In this document: positions 33,948 to 34,602 of the stretch, in pieces
How the letters are laid out: the number at the start of each line of letters is the position of its first letter
Numbering within the stretch: position 1 is the first letter of the stretch
Source of the DNA: an uncultured Corynebacterium sp.
GTDB taxonomy: Bacteria; Actinomycetota; Actinomycetes; Mycobacteriales; Mycobacteriaceae
Length of the DNA: 34,602 nt
Direction of reading: 5' to 3'
Assembly (NCBI RefSeq): GCF_946222985.1
Contig: NZ_CAMIFY010000027.1
Location: 1-34,602, forward strand
Made by a program: the position numbers and the translations under genes
Notes under the pieces: generated by a model
What the model was told of the DNA's origin: nothing
Databases searched by the model: none
Seen by the model: only the letters and a program-made list of their open reading frames with translations

Positions 33948-34602
33948 GTGGCCCCGAAGTCTGTCGTCGATACCGTCGCCAACCTGTGCAAGCGCAGGGG
34001 TTTCGTCTACCCCTGCGGTGAGATCTACGGCGGTACGCGCTCCGCGTGGGACTACGGTCCGCTGGGCGTGGAGCTGAAGGAGAACATCAAGCGCCAGTGG
34101 TGGAAGACCTTCGTCACCGGCCGCCGGGACGTCGTCGGACTCGATTCGTCGATCATCCTGCCGCGCCCGGTCTGGGAGGCCTCCGGCCACGTGGCGACGT
34201 TCACCGACCCGCTGGTCGAGTCGCTGCACACCCACAAGCGCTACCGCGCCGACCACCTGCTCGAGGCCTACGAGGCCAAGCACGGCCACCCGCCGGAGAA
34301 CGGCCTGGCCGACATTCCGGACCCGGAGACGGGCCAGCCGGGCAAGTGGACCGAGCCGCAGAACTTCTCGGGCCTGCTCAAGACGTTCCTCGGCCCCGTC
34401 GACAACGAGGTCGGCCTGCACTACCTGCGCCCGGAGACGGCGCAGGGCATCTTCGTCAACTTCAAGAACGTCATGACGACGTCGCGCATGAAGCCCCCGT
34501 TCGGCATCGGCCAGACCGGCAAGGCGTTCCGCAACGAGATCACGCCGGGCAACTTCATCTTCCGCACCCGCGAGTTCGAGCAGATGGAGATCGAGTACTT
34601 CA
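33948..34602 (+). CDS. glyS: Glycyl-tRNA synthetase, N-terminal part
   Basis: The gene starts at GTG 33948 behind AAGGAG and runs off the window after 218 codons. It is the single-chain, dimeric class II type (also called GlyQS), not the alpha/beta form. Visible signatures are FVYPCGEIYGGTRSAWDYGPLG (motif-1 region), LRPETAQGIFVNF and the motif-2 region FRNEITPGNFIFRTREFEQME. It charges tRNA-Gly with glycine. It is divergent from zur, and the gap of 373 bases holds the zur hairpin and palindrome plus the glyS promoter and structured leader. Confidence 0.95.
   Translation, partial: MAPKSVVDTVANLCKRRGFVYPCGEIYGGTRSAWDYGPLGVELKENIKRQWWKTFVTGRRDVVGLDSSIILPRPVWEASGHVATFTDPLVESLHTHKRYRADHLLEAYEAKHGHPPENGLADIPDPETGQPGKWTEPQNFSGLLKTFLGPVDNEVGLHYLRPETAQGIFVNFKNVMTTSRMKPPFGIGQTGKAFRNEITPGNFIFRTREFEQMEIEYF

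Overview
The window is high-GC actinobacterial chromosome, most likely from a Corynebacterium. Gene content and order point there: treS-pep2, an M3 peptidase, brnQ, malQ, fadD15, then hemW, hrcA, dnaJ2, rsmE, phoH, ybeY, a CBS hemolysin-like gene, era, recO, uppS, zur and glyS. This is the order I recall for Corynebacteriales, and a LIVCS-type BrnQ fits Corynebacterium better than Mycobacterium. That assignment is an inference from remembered gene order. I see no phage, insertion sequence, tRNA, rRNA or CRISPR array. It is mainly a core-genome region with a handful of uncharacterised genes.

Left part (1-9,800). The minus strand carries the start of an unidentified gene, placed behind a near-consensus promoter with a palindromic operator. 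Upstream of it lies the overlapping pair treS-pep2 (trehalose to maltose to maltose 1-phosphate). Next come two overlapping minus-strand genes for membrane proteins with bacterial PH-like domains, and a divergent 64-residue membrane protein. A ten-copy short repeat array then leads into a plus-strand AAA+ ATPase gene that ends in a large hairpin. A minus-strand carboxylesterase and a plus-strand DUF1266 gene share a 57-bp divergent promoter region.

Middle (9,800-19,700). A SHOCT-tailed protein gene (minus) diverges from an M3 metallopeptidase gene (plus). Two small membrane-protein genes follow, one only 26 codons long, ending in a 21-bp-stem terminator that faces brnQ. brnQ and malQ are on the minus strand. 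fadD15 is divergent from malQ and ends in two tandem hairpins.

Right part (19,700-34,602). Plus-strand genes run almost without a break: a hypothetical gene translationally coupled to hemW, an MFS transporter, hrcA-dnaJ2-rsmE-AbrB-type, then phoH-ybeY-CBS-era-recO and uppS. These serve protein folding, heme delivery, rRNA modification and ribosome assembly, recombinational repair and polyprenyl-phosphate synthesis. zur converges on uppS and is divergent from glyS, which has a long, structured leader and runs off the window.

A theme across the window is leaderless expression. At about ten genes a TANNNT (or CATGAT) -10 hexamer ends only 6-8 bases before the start codon, with no Shine-Dalgarno sequence. 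The most unusual piece of DNA is the GATCTGACGC repeat array at 5,992-6,142.
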